Origin: Echinicola sp. 20G
GTDB taxonomy: Bacteria; Bacteroidota; Bacteroidia; Cytophagales; Cyclobacteriaceae
Assembly: GCF_015533855.1 (NCBI RefSeq)
Contig: NZ_AP024154.1
Location: forward strand, 1,863,001-1,927,000
Length of the DNA stretch: 64,000 nt
Direction of reading: 5' to 3'
Shown piece after piece: positions 9,142 to 18,280 of the stretch (positions within the stretch are counted from its first letter, which is position 1; each line of letters starts with the position of its first letter). The translations under genes and the position numbers were made by a program. Under the pieces are notes generated by a model. The model did not search any database. It was not told the origin of the DNA and saw only the letters and a list, made by a program, of their open reading frames with translations.

Positions 9142-9543
9142 ATGAAGTATTTGAGACGACTTTTTCTTGCAATAATTTTAACCACTTTTATGGCCAGTTG
9201 CAGTGGAGTGGAATCCTCCTGGAGCTGCTTTGGTGCTTCCACTCCTACCAGTTTCACAATGGACAATGATGGACAAACAACAAAATCCGTAACGCTCTAC
9301 AAGCACAACAATCAATTAGGATTTGATCGGGTGGGTACACTTGAAATAACAGCTAATTCAGAAAAAACAATCTGTTTAGAAGGTGAAGGAACGATAGAAA
9401 AAGGGCTTTACATTTATGAAAATGGTACGTTACATAAAGTGTATTTGAAACAACTTGAAAGCCAGCGCCTAAAGTTTAGCGAGACCGCTTTTCGAATAGC
9501 CATCCCAAAACAATTGAAAGACCTAATTGATCAAGAGAGCTAA
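9142..9543 (+). CDS. Hypothetical lipoprotein
   Basis: 133-residue protein with signal peptide MKYLRRLFLAIILTTFMASC, where MASC forms a lipobox, so it is probably anchored to the inner or outer membrane. A second Cys follows at SSWSC and a third in KTICLEG. The mature part is short and beta-rich (TKSVTLYKHNNQLGFDRVGT, TIEKGLYIYENGTLHKVYLK). No family is recognised. The gene follows the small membrane protein by 84 nt and may share its transcript. Confidence 0.6.
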   Translation: MKYLRRLFLAIILTTFMASCSGVESSWSCFGASTPTSFTMDNDGQTTKSVTLYKHNNQLGFDRVGTLEITANSEKTICLEGEGTIEKGLYIYENGTLHKVYLKQLESQRLKFSETAFRIAIPKQLKDLIDQES

Positions 9544-9550
9544 AAGGTGA

Positions 9551-9812
9551 GTGAAGCGTATTTTGAAAGAAAATAAATTGGTTAATGGGATTCTGGGACT
9601 ACTAGGGAGCATTTTATTATTGGGTTTATTTGATTATTGTCTCTAAAATCCAAGGCAAAAGCACCCCTGCTTTTAAGGATATTAGGTTATGAAAGGGTAA
9701 GTACAATAAAGGAGAGATAATAGATAGGGTTGCCTATGACTTAAAACTCAAAACTATCGGGCTGATTGTTAACATGTTAATGGTTTGGATGATCGTTAAA
9801 TCAGGTATTTAG
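9551..9812 (+). pseudogene. Possible decayed small membrane-protein gene
   Basis: A GTG-started 31-codon fragment (9551-9646) reads VKRILKENKLVNGILG followed by a hydrophobic stretch. A second fragment in a different frame (9693-9812) reads KGKYNKGEIIDRVAYDLKLK and then a hydrophobic TIGLIVNMLMVWMIV segment. Together they look like the start and end of a two-helix membrane protein broken by a frameshift and stops. Short hydrophobic frames can arise by chance in AT-rich DNA, so this is tentative. Confidence 0.25.
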
Positions 9813-9907
9813 TGAAAGGGTTTTATATTAAGTGCCAAGAATAGATTTGAAGAGAAATTCGATCTATCTGGAACAGTTTAATATATAGTCCACAGATAGA
9901 TACAGAT

Positions 9908-9949
9908 GAACACAGATTTGTAGTGAATGGATAATACCTATCTGTGTTC
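9908..9949. repeat. ACAGAT-family inverted repeat
   Basis: Arms GAACACAGAT (9908-9917) and ATCTGTGTTC (9940-9949) are exact complements around a 22-nt spacer. Two more ACAGAT units lie just upstream (9892-9907), and TCCTTTTT follows. Related sequence occurs near 20211-20227 and 48251-48300. Confidence 0.6.
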
Positions 9950-10033
9950 CTCCTTTTTATCTTTGGCCAGACCATAGTGAGTGGTATCTTGAAATCATGA
10001 TGTTTTGCTGTTCTGGCTACTAAGTGAAAAACC

Positions 10034-11365
10034 TTATTCAGCTATCTTTTCACCATTAAGTGTAATGTTCTCCAGTTGAAGATTATGGATATAATCGATA
10101 TCGATTCCTTTTTCCTCAGGAGCAGAAAGACTCAGGTTTTTTAGGCTTACTTCAGACACCTGGTATTGATCTGAAGATTGGGTATTAAAGATGCGATCAC
10201 ATTCCAGATTGATATTGTGGAAAGATATGTTATTTGCAGCAGAAGTTTTGATGCCGCTTTCACCCTTTAGATCGAAAAACTGAGTCCAAGGTTTGATATA
10301 GAGCATATTGGCTGCATTTCCACTGATGTTCTCCAGCTGGATATATTCATAATGCTGCGGGGTGTCGGGACGCATTTTGAGCCATAGCAAACGGGTCGCA
10401 TGAGAAACCTTCGTTCTACGCAAGATGATATTCCTATTGTGAATTGATTCACTTCCACAGGTCAAGGCGCTGTGACAGTAGCCAAACTCACAGTCTTCAA
10501 TGATGATGTTGTAGTTGCCGCCGTTATCTGGGTCCTTATCTGCATTTGGTCCTTTCCCGCCCTTCAGGGCGATGGCATCGTCATTGACCGACATGTAGCA
10601 GTTTTTGACCAATACATTTTTGCAGACATCCAAGTCGATGGCATCTGAGCTAGGCGCTTTTTCCTTTGCAGGTTGGTGTGGAGCAAAAATATACAAGCCC
10701 AAGATTTTCACATTTTCGCATTTGTAATAGTGGGAAGTCCAAAATGGAGAATTGATCTGGCTGATATCGGATACTTGCACATTCTTGCTATTGGAAATAA
10801 AGAGCAGGCGAGGACGCATTTCATCCACATTGGTGCAGTTCGGGTTCCATTCTCTTCTGAGCCAAAAAGCTTTCCAGAAACGAAGGCCGTTGCCATTGAG
10901 GGTGCCTTTGCCTGAAATGGTGAAACCATCCAAACCGTCAGCATTGACCAGCGCAGCAAAGTACTTGCGGTTTTGTCCCTCAATACGTGTCATCAATAGC
11001 TTAAAGTGGCTGATGTCATCACTGCCTTTAAGCACAGCACCCTCTTCCAAATGTAGGTGAGTGCCTTGCTTGAAAAACAAAGAACCACTTAGGAAAGTCC
11101 CTGCCGGGATGATAATTACCCCGCCACCTTCTTGATGTGCCTTGTCTATAATGGCTTGGATTTGCGCTGTTTGTAAAAGGGTACTGTCCTTTACCACTCC
11201 AAAGTCTGTAATTCGGTAATGTTTTCCCAGTTGGTCAATATCAGTAGCTTGGGTGTCACTGAACCAATCTGGCACAGGAGAGCCATCAGGAAAAGTGTCT
11301 TTTTGTGCAAAAGAATTAGTGTTGAAAAGGGTAAGGAGAAGGAATAAAATCAGGGAGTTTCTCAT
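10034..11365 (-). CDS. GH28 polygalacturonase / rhamnogalacturonan-type hydrolase
   Basis: Right-handed parallel beta-helix hydrolase of pectic galacturonic acid linkages. A signal peptide (MRNSLILFLLLTLFNTNSFAQ) directs export. The region after residue 60 has the usual N-terminal helix start (PAGTFLSGSLFFKQGTHLHL). Catalytic-region motifs are SSDAIDLD (in place of NTDGID), NDDAIALK (paired Asp) and GYCHSALTCGSES (the His-containing loop, G-H-G in classical members). The variant motifs are those of exo-acting or rhamnogalacturonan-directed bacterial GH28 enzymes, so endo-polygalacturonase activity should not be assumed. The length of 443 residues fits. It stands alone on the minus strand, with an AT-rich intergenic region upstream. 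Confidence 0.9.
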   Translation of the reverse strand: MRNSLILFLLLTLFNTNSFAQKDTFPDGSPVPDWFSDTQATDIDQLGKHYRITDFGVVKDSTLLQTAQIQAIIDKAHQEGGGVIIIPAGTFLSGSLFFKQGTHLHLEEGAVLKGSDDISHFKLLMTRIEGQNRKYFAALVNADGLDGFTISGKGTLNGNGLRFWKAFWLRREWNPNCTNVDEMRPRLLFISNSKNVQVSDISQINSPFWTSHYYKCENVKILGLYIFAPHQPAKEKAPSSDAIDLDVCKNVLVKNCYMSVNDDAIALKGGKGPNADKDPDNGGNYNIIIEDCEFGYCHSALTCGSESIHNRNIILRRTKVSHATRLLWLKMRPDTPQHYEYIQLENISGNAANMLYIKPWTQFFDLKGESGIKTSAANNISFHNINLECDRIFNTQSSDQYQVSEVSLKNLSLSAPEEKGIDIDYIHNLQLENITLNGEKIAE

Positions 11366-11666
11366 GAGGTATTCAGGTTATTGTTGGTTTAATTGTCCAG
11401 TCAATCTATGTGATTTGGCCTATGGTTTTCTACGATCTCTTATTTTTAAGCTTGAAAAGGGAATTTAGGTAATCCATTAAATAGATCAATCCTGTATTGT
11501 TCTGATATTTCTAAGTTTTTAACCTAACAGGTATTTTATAATCTATAAGAAAATCTTAGTTTTATTGCTTGTTTATTTTTCAGGCTGTTGTAGATGGAAA
11601 AAGAGTCTTTTAAATATTAAAAAGATTGAAAGGCGCTTATAGTGTAGAAAACAAAAAGGTACAAAG
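11366..11666. other. 301-base intergenic region between divergent genes
   Basis: AT-rich stretch upstream of both the GH28 gene (minus) and the 183-residue membrane protein gene (plus). It must hold their promoters, but I see no convincing TTTG / TAnnTTTG pair, no strong hairpin and no coding potential. Confidence 0.4.
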
Positions 11667-12218
11667 ATGAAAGACTTCTTAAGGAAACTAAAATTGGTTA
11701 AGGATATATCCATTGAGTTAAATATTCAAAAAAATGACTTTGTTAGTAACTTTAAAAGAAATGTAGATGAAGGTAGTACTGGTTTTATGTCAGATGCTTT
11801 TGATATTTTTTCATCTAGTAAAAATGAATATAAAGGTTATGTAAGGTTTGACCACTTTAAAATAAAAAGAAGGAGGCGTTTTTTAGATATGAATCTAAAC
11901 TTGGCTGTTGCCAAGGGGACATATGTACAGAGAGGTGATTTACTGATTGTTGAAACAGAAATAAATGGATTCAATGGAGCAATGATGCCTTTTTACATAA
12001 TCCTGCCAATTTTTTATTCAATTTTTATTGTAGTGTTAATATTTAACGAAAATGTCGGAGGAAAGGAAGTTGGCTTTGCTATACCATTTTTAATTATCCA
12101 TGCAGCCTTTCTGTTAGGAATACCTTACCTAATGATGAGAAAAAGTATCAATAGAATGGCTCATGAGCTGGAAAGAGAATTCTTCTATTTAACGAAAGCG
12201 ATATCTCGTAGCGAGTAA
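11667..12218 (+). CDS. Hypothetical membrane protein with two C-terminal transmembrane helices
   Basis: 183 residues with no signal peptide. The first 105 residues are soluble and rich in Lys, Asp and aromatic residues (FDIFSSSKNEYKGYVRFDHF, then KIKRRRRFLDM), ending in a short strand-like segment, RGDLLIVETEING. Two membrane helices follow (FYIILPIFYSIFIVVLIF and VGFAIPFLIIHAAFLLGI), then a cytoplasmic helical tail with MAHELEREFFYLTK. I do not recognise the family. Base composition is visibly more AT-rich than the neighbouring PUL genes, and a coding remnant follows, which suggests an acquired or degenerating segment. Confidence 0.65.
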   Translation: MKDFLRKLKLVKDISIELNIQKNDFVSNFKRNVDEGSTGFMSDAFDIFSSSKNEYKGYVRFDHFKIKRRRRFLDMNLNLAVAKGTYVQRGDLLIVETEINGFNGAMMPFYIILPIFYSIFIVVLIFNENVGGKEVGFAIPFLIIHAAFLLGIPYLMMRKSINRMAHELEREFFYLTKAISRSE

Positions 12219-12240
12219 CCGTTTTTGAAATAATGATTGA

Positions 12241-12369
12241 GCCTTAATTTTATTCATTAAAAAATGGATAGTAGGAACAGAAAATGAAGTTGAGGTATAT
12301 GATTTAAAAGTAGTACTTCCTTTATACAAGTTTCTGGGTGAGATGTGGGGACCATTAGATTTGGAATAA
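12241..12369 (+). pseudogene. Coding remnant, C-terminal fragment of an unknown protein
   Basis: Open frame of 42 codons between a TGA (12238-12240) and a TAA (12367-12369), with no ATG, GTG or TTG near its start. It reads WIVGTENEVEVYDLKVVLPL then YKFLGEMWGPLDLE, which looks like real protein rather than random translation. It lies 22 nt after the 183-residue membrane protein gene and could be the remains of a partner gene. No family assigned. Confidence 0.3.
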
Positions 12370-12704
12370 GTCAAAAACAATAAGAGTTTATAACTATTTA
12401 TTATTACTCTGATTTTGAGAGCTTATCTTGAGCTCCCTTTGAGTTAAAAAAATAAAATCCCCATGGTGGATGGATTGGATCATTTGTTAATTCTTTTATT
12501 GAGCACAAAGAACATTTAAAACTAGTCCAACTCTCGCAAACCATGGAGACCTTACTGAAATTATTAGCCCTAAGCTTAGTTTAACTAAACTTCTTCAATC
12601 TGCTAAAATTTAGCTGAGAAGGGCTATCCATAACGTGCAGAAACCTATCATTTTTGAACATCCTGGAAAATGATAGGTTTGGAAAGCTGTTGTTTTTCAG
12701 TTGT
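12370..12704. other. 335-base non-coding region with a hairpin downstream of the regulator gene
   Basis: No supported gene. The main feature is a perfect 14-bp stem (12641-12654 with 12667-12680, 12-nt loop), lying 24 nt beyond the stop codon of the minus-strand regulator. It lacks a clear U-tract on the minus strand, so it may be a 3'-end stabilising hairpin or an imperfect terminator. Confidence 0.55.
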
Positions 12705-15700
12705 TTAATTGTTTTCAGTCTTTTCTTTGATAAACTGGCTTGGAGAGGAACCGAAGTGCTTGGCAAAAGCCCGGGTGAAATTATTGGGGATGCTATAGCC
12801 GACTTTGTACGCCGTTTCTGAAATATTGTATTGGCCACTCAACAAGAATTCTGCAGCTTGATTCATCCTAAAGGAGGTGACAAAATCTGATGCGGATTTA
12901 TTGGTCAAAGCCTTGATTTTTCTGTAAAACTGGGAGCGGCTCATATTTAACTGCTCCGCCAGTGAGTCAATGTCTAAGTTTTCACTTTCTAAATTGGATT
13001 CAATTAGCTGGCGGGTTTTTTCAAGAAAAGCCACATCCGTAGCATTGACCGCAATTTTCTTCAAGTCCTTGGCAGAGCCATTGGAAAAAAGTTCCCGTAA
13101 GCGTTTCCGCTGCTCAAGAAGGTTGTGGACCTGGGCCCTTAAAACAGATGTGTCAAAAGGCTTGGTCACATACGCATCGGCGCCCGTTTCATAGCCCTCT
13201 GTTTTGGCTGCGGCGGATTGCCTAGCGGTCAAGAGGATGATCGGAATATGGCTGGTGCGTTCATCAGTTTTTAATTTTTCACACATCTCCAACCCATTCA
13301 TGTCCGGCATCATCACATCACTGATGATCAAGTCTGGAATATGGTTTGTTGCACTTGCAAGGCCCTCCAAACCATTGTTAGCAGTGAGTACTTGATATTC
13401 CTGATCAAAGTTCATTTCCACGTAAGTTCGAATGTCATCGTTATCATCAACCACTAAAATTACAGCTCGATCAGGATCATTATTGTGAGAAACCGGTTTC
13501 TTTTTCTCATCTCCCTTGTCTTCAAAAGAAAGAGGTTCAGTGTTGGTGATTACTGTTCGTGAAGTTTCTGATGATGTTGTGTTGTCTGGAAGGAAAACTG
13601 AAAAGCAAGATCCCTTTCCCAATTCACTGTCCACCATGATTTTGCCTCCGTGTAGTGCGATTAGCTCCTTGGTGAGACTTAAGCCAATTCCAGAGCCTTT
13701 GTACTGCCCTTTATTATTGCTGGCTTGATAGAAAATCCCAAAGACTTTTTCCAATTCCTCTTTAGAGATGCCTTGTCCGGTATCTTTTACTTGGATAATT
13801 ACTCCCTTCTTGGGCTGACTGGTTTCCTTTAGGTCCAGGGTGATTTTTCCTTGATTAGGGGTGAATTTGAAGGCATTGGATAGCAAGTTGTTCAGTACCA
13901 TGGTCAGCTTGGCATGGTCGAAAGGTATAATCAGTGGTGTTGAGTTGGTCGTTACCTTGAAAGAAATTTGCCGTTGTTTGGCCATTTCTTCAAATGAGGC
14001 TGCGAGACTGCGCACAAAGGCTACTAGATCGGAATTTTCCAAATCTAGCTGCAAGTGCCCAGATTCCAGTTTTCTAAAATCCAGCAACTGGTTGACCAAG
14101 GCCAATAATTGTTGGGCGTTTCTGTGCATCAGTTGGTAATACTGCTCCGCTACCTTTTGTTGGGGTTTTTCAGCAATTAGCCTTTCCAGCGGGTCAATGA
14201 TCAGCGTCAGGGGTGTCCTGAATTCATGGGATACTTCTGTGAAGAAATGGAGCTTGGCTTGGTGTATGGCTTCTTTTTTGCGCAGCTGAATTTTTGAATT
14301 CAAGTAACGGTACACGAGCCAAGCCAAGGTGCAAAACAGCATGAAATAGATTAGCATTGCCCACCAGCTTAGCCACCAGGGAGGAAGGATTTTGATTTTT
14401 AAGGTCGTAGCGGTTTCATTCCAGAGACCATCACTGTTGGCTCCGTGGACCTTAAAAGTGTAATCTCCTGCGGGAAGGTTGGCGTAGGAAGCAGTGGGTC
14501 GGGAGGCATCTGTAAAAATCCAATCTGCATCATACCCTTCCAGCATGTATTTGTATTTGTTGCTGCGAGGGTTGGCGTAATGCAAAGCTGTAAATTCTAG
14601 CATAAAGGTTTTGTCCCACCAAGTGAGCGTAATCTCTTCAGTAGCCAGCAAGGCGTTTTCAAGGATTATCCGGTCATTGACCTTATTACCTATTTGTACA
14701 TCTTGGTGCATGACATCGAGCTGTGTCAAAACTACCTTTGGGGGATAGGGATTGGCTTTGATTTGGCTGGGCTGAAAAGATGTCAAACCATTTGATCCAC
14801 CAAAAAAAAGCATTCCACTGGGAGCATGCTGAAAAGCTGCATTTTGTTTGAACTCATTGCCCTGAAGGCCATCTTGCATATTGAAGCTTTGCATTGCGCC
14901 AGTCTCGGCATTTACTTTTGTCAGTCCTTTGGTGTGACTGACCCAGATAGACCCTTGCGCATCAGCTGCCAAGGCTGTGGTAAAGTCGTCTGGAAGGCCG
15001 TTTTGCTTGGTGAAGTTTTGAAATCGATTATTTCTTGGACTCAGTTGGCTCAGGCCAGCATCTGTGGCTGCCCATATATTTCCCGTTTTGTCTTCTGCCA
15101 ACGAATAAATTCGATTACTGAGAATTCCATTTTCTTGGCCTATATTTTCAGTATAGTTGGTGATGGTAAACTCCTTTTTGCCTATAAAATTGGGGGGAGG
15201 GGAGAGCTTGCTCAGTCCACCTTCTTCTGTAGCTACCCAAAGGTTGTTTTCCTGATCCACCAACAGGTCCATAATTTGGTTTCCAGCTAATCCCGATGCT
15301 TTATTGATACAATGAAACTCATCTAAATTGCGGTCGTATAGGGCAAGTCCATTATAAGTACCTACCCAAATGGCACCTTGTTGGTCCTCTGCTATCGCAA
15401 ATACACTGGGGTGGCACATGTTCAAGCTACAGTTTTTAAACTCATCCTTGGCAGGGTCATAATATACCAGCCCTTTTTTGGTCCCTATCCAAACTAAGCC
15501 TTGGCTGTCGCAGAATAAATTTCGGATCATCAAATCGTTGAGAAATTTACTGCCTATATACGTGTATTTGTTTTCTTTTTTCGAAGGATCAATAATGGTG
15601 ATTCCATGGTTTTCTGAGCCAACCCAAATTCTGCCTTGATGATCCACAGTCATGGCCCTGACGACATTGTCAACCAAGCCTTTTCCTTCTGATCCTTTGT

Positions 15701-16370
15701 GATAATTGACAAAAGGTTTGGTGTTCAGGTCAGCATGGTTGACACCACCAGACTGCGTCCCTACCCAAAAATGCTGCTGGTCATCCAAGTAGATGTATTT
15801 GGTAATGTTATCTGATAAGGAGGAAGGATCGTTTTGATCGGCTTGATAAAGTACGGAGTCGCCTGTTTGTCGGTTGATCTGTAAAAGTCCGTTGGAAGAG
15901 GTGAACCATTCATAGGTGTCATTAGAAGCTCTTTTTACGGAGTACCGGTATTGGATATTGATTTTATCGAGGATGTATGAAGGAGTGTTGTCCCTAGGGA
16001 TTCTGTGAAAGTTTTCCTTTTCATAATTGTAAAGAAACAAATAGTCCCGGGGCTCTACTTCTATCCAAATATTGTTCAGTGAATCAGTTACAATTGCGCT
16101 GACCCTGTTGTCCGAAAGGGCTGTGGAATCATTTTCATTGGCTCGGAATACCTTGACATGGTAGCCATCGTAGCGGACAGCTCCTCCCCAAGTTCCAAAC
16201 CAGATAAAGCCATATTTGTCTTTTGTAATTGAATAGACTGAATTTTGAGGAAGCCCATCGTTTACTGTAAGGTGTTCAAATTTCAAGTGGGTGTTTTGTC
16301 CATATCCCATTTTCCCAATGGACAGAAATAGAGAAAGTAGTACAAAAGAGATTTTCAAAATTCGGGACAT
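12705..16370 (-). CDS. Hybrid two-component system regulator (HTCS): Reg_prop propellers, kinase, receiver, AraC output
   Basis: One-protein signal system that senses an oligosaccharide in the periplasm and activates PUL transcription. From the ATG at 16368-16370 (a further 20 upstream codons are open but would precede the signal peptide MSRILKISFVLLSLFLSIG) the order is: two seven-bladed Reg_prop propellers with repeats such as GFIWFGTWGG and GRIWVGSENHG, a Y_Y_Y domain ending near residue 660, a membrane helix (AMLIYFMLFCTLAWLVY), HisKA with HEFRTPLTLI (phospho-His near residue 715), HATPase with NNLLSNAFKFTP, a receiver with ISDVMMPD (Asp near 1017) and a C-terminal AraC HTH (RSQFYRKIKALTNKS, NFTRAFAKHFG). 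All key residues are present. It is the only regulator in the window and the obvious candidate to control the flanking pectin genes. The inducing ligand is unknown. Confidence 0.95.
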   Translation of the reverse strand: MSRILKISFVLLSLFLSIGKMGYGQNTHLKFEHLTVNDGLPQNSVYSITKDKYGFIWFGTWGGAVRYDGYHVKVFRANENDSTALSDNRVSAIVTDSLNNIWIEVEPRDYLFLYNYEKENFHRIPRDNTPSYILDKINIQYRYSVKRASNDTYEWFTSSNGLLQINRQTGDSVLYQADQNDPSSLSDNITKYIYLDDQQHFWVGTQSGGVNHADLNTKPFVNYHKGSEGKGLVDNVVRAMTVDHQGRIWVGSENHGITIIDPSKKENKYTYIGSKFLNDLMIRNLFCDSQGLVWIGTKKGLVYYDPAKDEFKNCSLNMCHPSVFAIAEDQQGAIWVGTYNGLALYDRNLDEFHCINKASGLAGNQIMDLLVDQENNLWVATEEGGLSKLSPPPNFIGKKEFTITNYTENIGQENGILSNRIYSLAEDKTGNIWAATDAGLSQLSPRNNRFQNFTKQNGLPDDFTTALAADAQGSIWVSHTKGLTKVNAETGAMQSFNMQDGLQGNEFKQNAAFQHAPSGMLFFGGSNGLTSFQPSQIKANPYPPKVVLTQLDVMHQDVQIGNKVNDRIILENALLATEEITLTWWDKTFMLEFTALHYANPRSNKYKYMLEGYDADWIFTDASRPTASYANLPAGDYTFKVHGANSDGLWNETATTLKIKILPPWWLSWWAMLIYFMLFCTLAWLVYRYLNSKIQLRKKEAIHQAKLHFFTEVSHEFRTPLTLIIDPLERLIAEKPQQKVAEQYYQLMHRNAQQLLALVNQLLDFRKLESGHLQLDLENSDLVAFVRSLAASFEEMAKQRQISFKVTTNSTPLIIPFDHAKLTMVLNNLLSNAFKFTPNQGKITLDLKETSQPKKGVIIQVKDTGQGISKEELEKVFGIFYQASNNKGQYKGSGIGLSLTKELIALHGGKIMVDSELGKGSCFSVFLPDNTTSSETSRTVITNTEPLSFEDKGDEKKKPVSHNNDPDRAVILVVDDNDDIRTYVEMNFDQEYQVLTANNGLEGLASATNHIPDLIISDVMMPDMNGLEMCEKLKTDERTSHIPIILLTARQSAAAKTEGYETGADAYVTKPFDTSVLRAQVHNLLEQRKRLRELFSNGSAKDLKKIAVNATDVAFLEKTRQLIESNLESENLDIDSLAEQLNMSRSQFYRKIKALTNKSASDFVTSFRMNQAAEFLLSGQYNISETAYKVGYSIPNNFTRAFAKHFGSSPSQFIKEKTENN

Positions 16371-16750
16371 GTTTGCCGAGTAGTAAATGATGCCAGTAAC
16401 GAAAATAAAATTTATTTTTTGATATACCATGGGGCACTTACATGCAATGGATTTTGGTTCTATTCAGCTTTCAGCCTTATTTGGCAATACCTGTCTGGAT
16501 TGTTTATTTTTACAACTACACCAAGGTCAAATAATAACTTTCAAGGAATTTATAGCCCTATTTGGTACATGGATAAGGTTTGTTGATCTAAGTCCATGTC
16601 TTTGGTAACGAAATAATATAGAGTACTTTTTGGGATGTGTAGATGAATTGTATTTTCGATTCCTATCTTTGTGAAAGATAGTAAAGTTTGTCAGGCTTAC
16701 TCAAGAATAAGAAAAATCATTAATAATCAACTAAATAAACGAAGTACATC
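16371..16750. other. 380-base divergent intergenic region
   Basis: Separates the regulator (minus) from 6-phosphogluconate dehydrogenase (plus). It contains a -7-like element and an overlapping palindrome near 16663-16681, described separately. No reading frame or repeat is supported in the remainder. Confidence 0.4.
16663..16681 (+). promoter_or_regulatory. Candidate -7 element TATCTTTG within a palindrome, upstream of gnd
   Basis: TATCTTTG (16664-16671) matches the Bacteroidota TAnnTTTG -7 consensus and lies 79 nt before the gnd ATG. No well-spaced TTTG -33 element is present. The same bases form an exact 8-bp inverted repeat with a 3-nt centre (CTATCTTT / AAAGATAG). Confidence 0.4.
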
Positions 16751-18205
16751 ATGGAAAAGAAAGCGGATATTGGCTTGATTGGCCTGGCCGTAATGGGTGA
16801 AAACCTGGTTTTGAATATGGAAAGCAAAGGCTTTTCTGTAGCTGTTTATAACAGAACCACAGAAAAGGTAGATAAATTTATCGAGGGTAGAGGTGCTGGA
16901 AAGAATTTCATTGGAACGCATAGCATAGAAGAGTTAGTAGGGGCTCTAGAGACTCCTCGCAAGGTGATGATGTTGGTAAAGGCAGGACAGCCGGTAGATG
17001 ATTTTATTGAGCAGATCATCCCACATTTGGATCAGGGGGATATCATCATTGACGGAGGAAACTCTTATTTCGAAGATACCATCAGAAGAGCCAAATATGT
17101 TGAAAGCAAGGGCTTTAAATTTGTAGGTACAGGGGTTTCAGGAGGAGAGATAGGTGCATTGAGAGGTCCATCCATGATGCCAGGTGGAAGTAAAGAAGCT
17201 TGGCCGGAAGTGAAGGAGATTTTTCAGGCAATTGCTGCGAAAGTAGATGATGGTGTGCCATGCTGCGATTGGGTAGGCGCTGATGGGGCTGGGCATTTCG
17301 TAAAAATGATCCACAATGGTATTGAATATGGTGACATGCAGATCATCACCGAAGCCTACCAATTCATGAAAGAGGTACTGGGCATGAACTATGATGAGAT
17401 GCACGAAACCTTCAAAAAATGGAACAAAGAAGAACTCGATTCTTATTTGATTGAGATCACGGCAGATATCATGGCCTTCAAGGACGAGGATGGTGAGCCG
17501 ATGGTAGAGAAAATCCTGGACACTGCTGGGCAGAAAGGAACCGGAAAATGGACTGGCATCGCAGCCATGCACTTGGGAGTTCCTTTGACTTTGATCGGAG
17601 AATCTGTTTTCTCTAGATTCTTGTCGGCTCAGTTAGATCTTAGGGCCAAGGCTTCTGAGGTTTTTGAAGCTCCTGAAATCAAGTTTGATGGAGATAAGGC
17701 CAAGATGTTGGATGATCTCAAAATGGCTTTGTATGGCGCTAAGATCATCTCTTATGCCCAAGGCTATAACCTTTTGATGGAGGCTTCTAAAGAGCATGGA
17801 TGGGACCTGAACTACGGGGCTATTGCCTTGATGTGGAGAGGTGGCTGTATCATTCGCTCAGCCTTCTTGGGAGATATCAATAAAGCTTTTGACAAAGCAC
17901 CGGATCTTCCTCATTTGCTGTTGGATTCCTTCTTTAGGGATAAGGTGCAAGCTGCCCAGCAAGGATGGAGAAATGTCTGTGCAACGGCCATTAGCAATGG
18001 TATTCCTGTGCCATCTTTGTCTTCAGCTTTAAGCTATTTTGATGGATTCAGAAGCAAACGTCTACCAGCTAATTTGCTTCAGGCACAAAGAGACTACTTC
18101 GGAGCGCATACCTATGAGCGCGTAGATAAGCCAAGGGGAGAATTCTTCCATACCAATTGGACAGGCGAAGGAGCCGATACTGTATCTACTGCCTATAACA
18201 GCTAG
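16751..18205 (+). CDS. gnd: 6-phosphogluconate dehydrogenase, decarboxylating
   Basis: Cytosolic enzyme of the oxidative pentose phosphate pathway: 6-phosphogluconate plus NADP+ gives ribulose 5-phosphate, CO2 and NADPH. The Rossmann start GLAVMGENLVLNMESKG and following YNRTTEKV favour NADP. The substrate-binding signature region is visible as GGNSYFEDT, GTGVSGGEIGALRGPSMMPG and KMIHNGIEYGDMQ (catalytic Lys and Asn). The C-terminal part has GGCIIRSAFLGDI and RDYFGAHTYERVD. Length 484 residues, the long dimeric type. It has its own terminator and a candidate promoter, so it is an independent housekeeping gene within the PUL region. Confidence 0.97.
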   Translation: MEKKADIGLIGLAVMGENLVLNMESKGFSVAVYNRTTEKVDKFIEGRGAGKNFIGTHSIEELVGALETPRKVMMLVKAGQPVDDFIEQIIPHLDQGDIIIDGGNSYFEDTIRRAKYVESKGFKFVGTGVSGGEIGALRGPSMMPGGSKEAWPEVKEIFQAIAAKVDDGVPCCDWVGADGAGHFVKMIHNGIEYGDMQIITEAYQFMKEVLGMNYDEMHETFKKWNKEELDSYLIEITADIMAFKDEDGEPMVEKILDTAGQKGTGKWTGIAAMHLGVPLTLIGESVFSRFLSAQLDLRAKASEVFEAPEIKFDGDKAKMLDDLKMALYGAKIISYAQGYNLLMEASKEHGWDLNYGAIALMWRGGCIIRSAFLGDINKAFDKAPDLPHLLLDSFFRDKVQAAQQGWRNVCATAISNGIPVPSLSSALSYFDGFRSKRLPANLLQAQRDYFGAHTYERVDKPRGEFFHTNWTGEGADTVSTAYNS

Positions 18206-18245
18206 TAGCTTGAGATTGTCCTGAAAAAGTAATTATAAATTTAAG

Positions 18246-18280
18246 AAAAGGATCAGGCTCAATTGAGTTTGATCCTTTTT
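18246..18280 (+). terminator. Rho-independent terminator after gnd
   Basis: A 10-bp stem AAAAGGATCA (18246-18255) pairs with TGATCCTTTT (18270-18279), with a partly self-complementary loop and a terminal T run. It lies 41 nt after the gnd stop. Confidence 0.9.

Larger units (their letters stand above)
9544..10033. other. 490-base non-coding stretch with possible gene remnants and an ACAGAT repeat
   Basis: No intact gene of useful length is seen. The left part (9551-9812) holds two short hydrophobic reading fragments described separately. The right part holds a dyad of the ACAGAT family (9908-9949). It separates the small lipoprotein gene from the 3' end of the convergent GH28 gene. Confidence 0.5.

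Noticed and set aside
14826..15290. 154-codon open frame on the plus strand
   Set aside because: Lies wholly antisense to the propeller region of the hybrid regulator and reads as low-complexity Ser/Cys/Ile protein without a family; a shadow frame.
16371..16430. N-terminal extension of the regulator from an upstream ATG
   Set aside because: It would place 20 residues before a normal signal peptide; the ATG at 16368-16370 gives the expected export signal.
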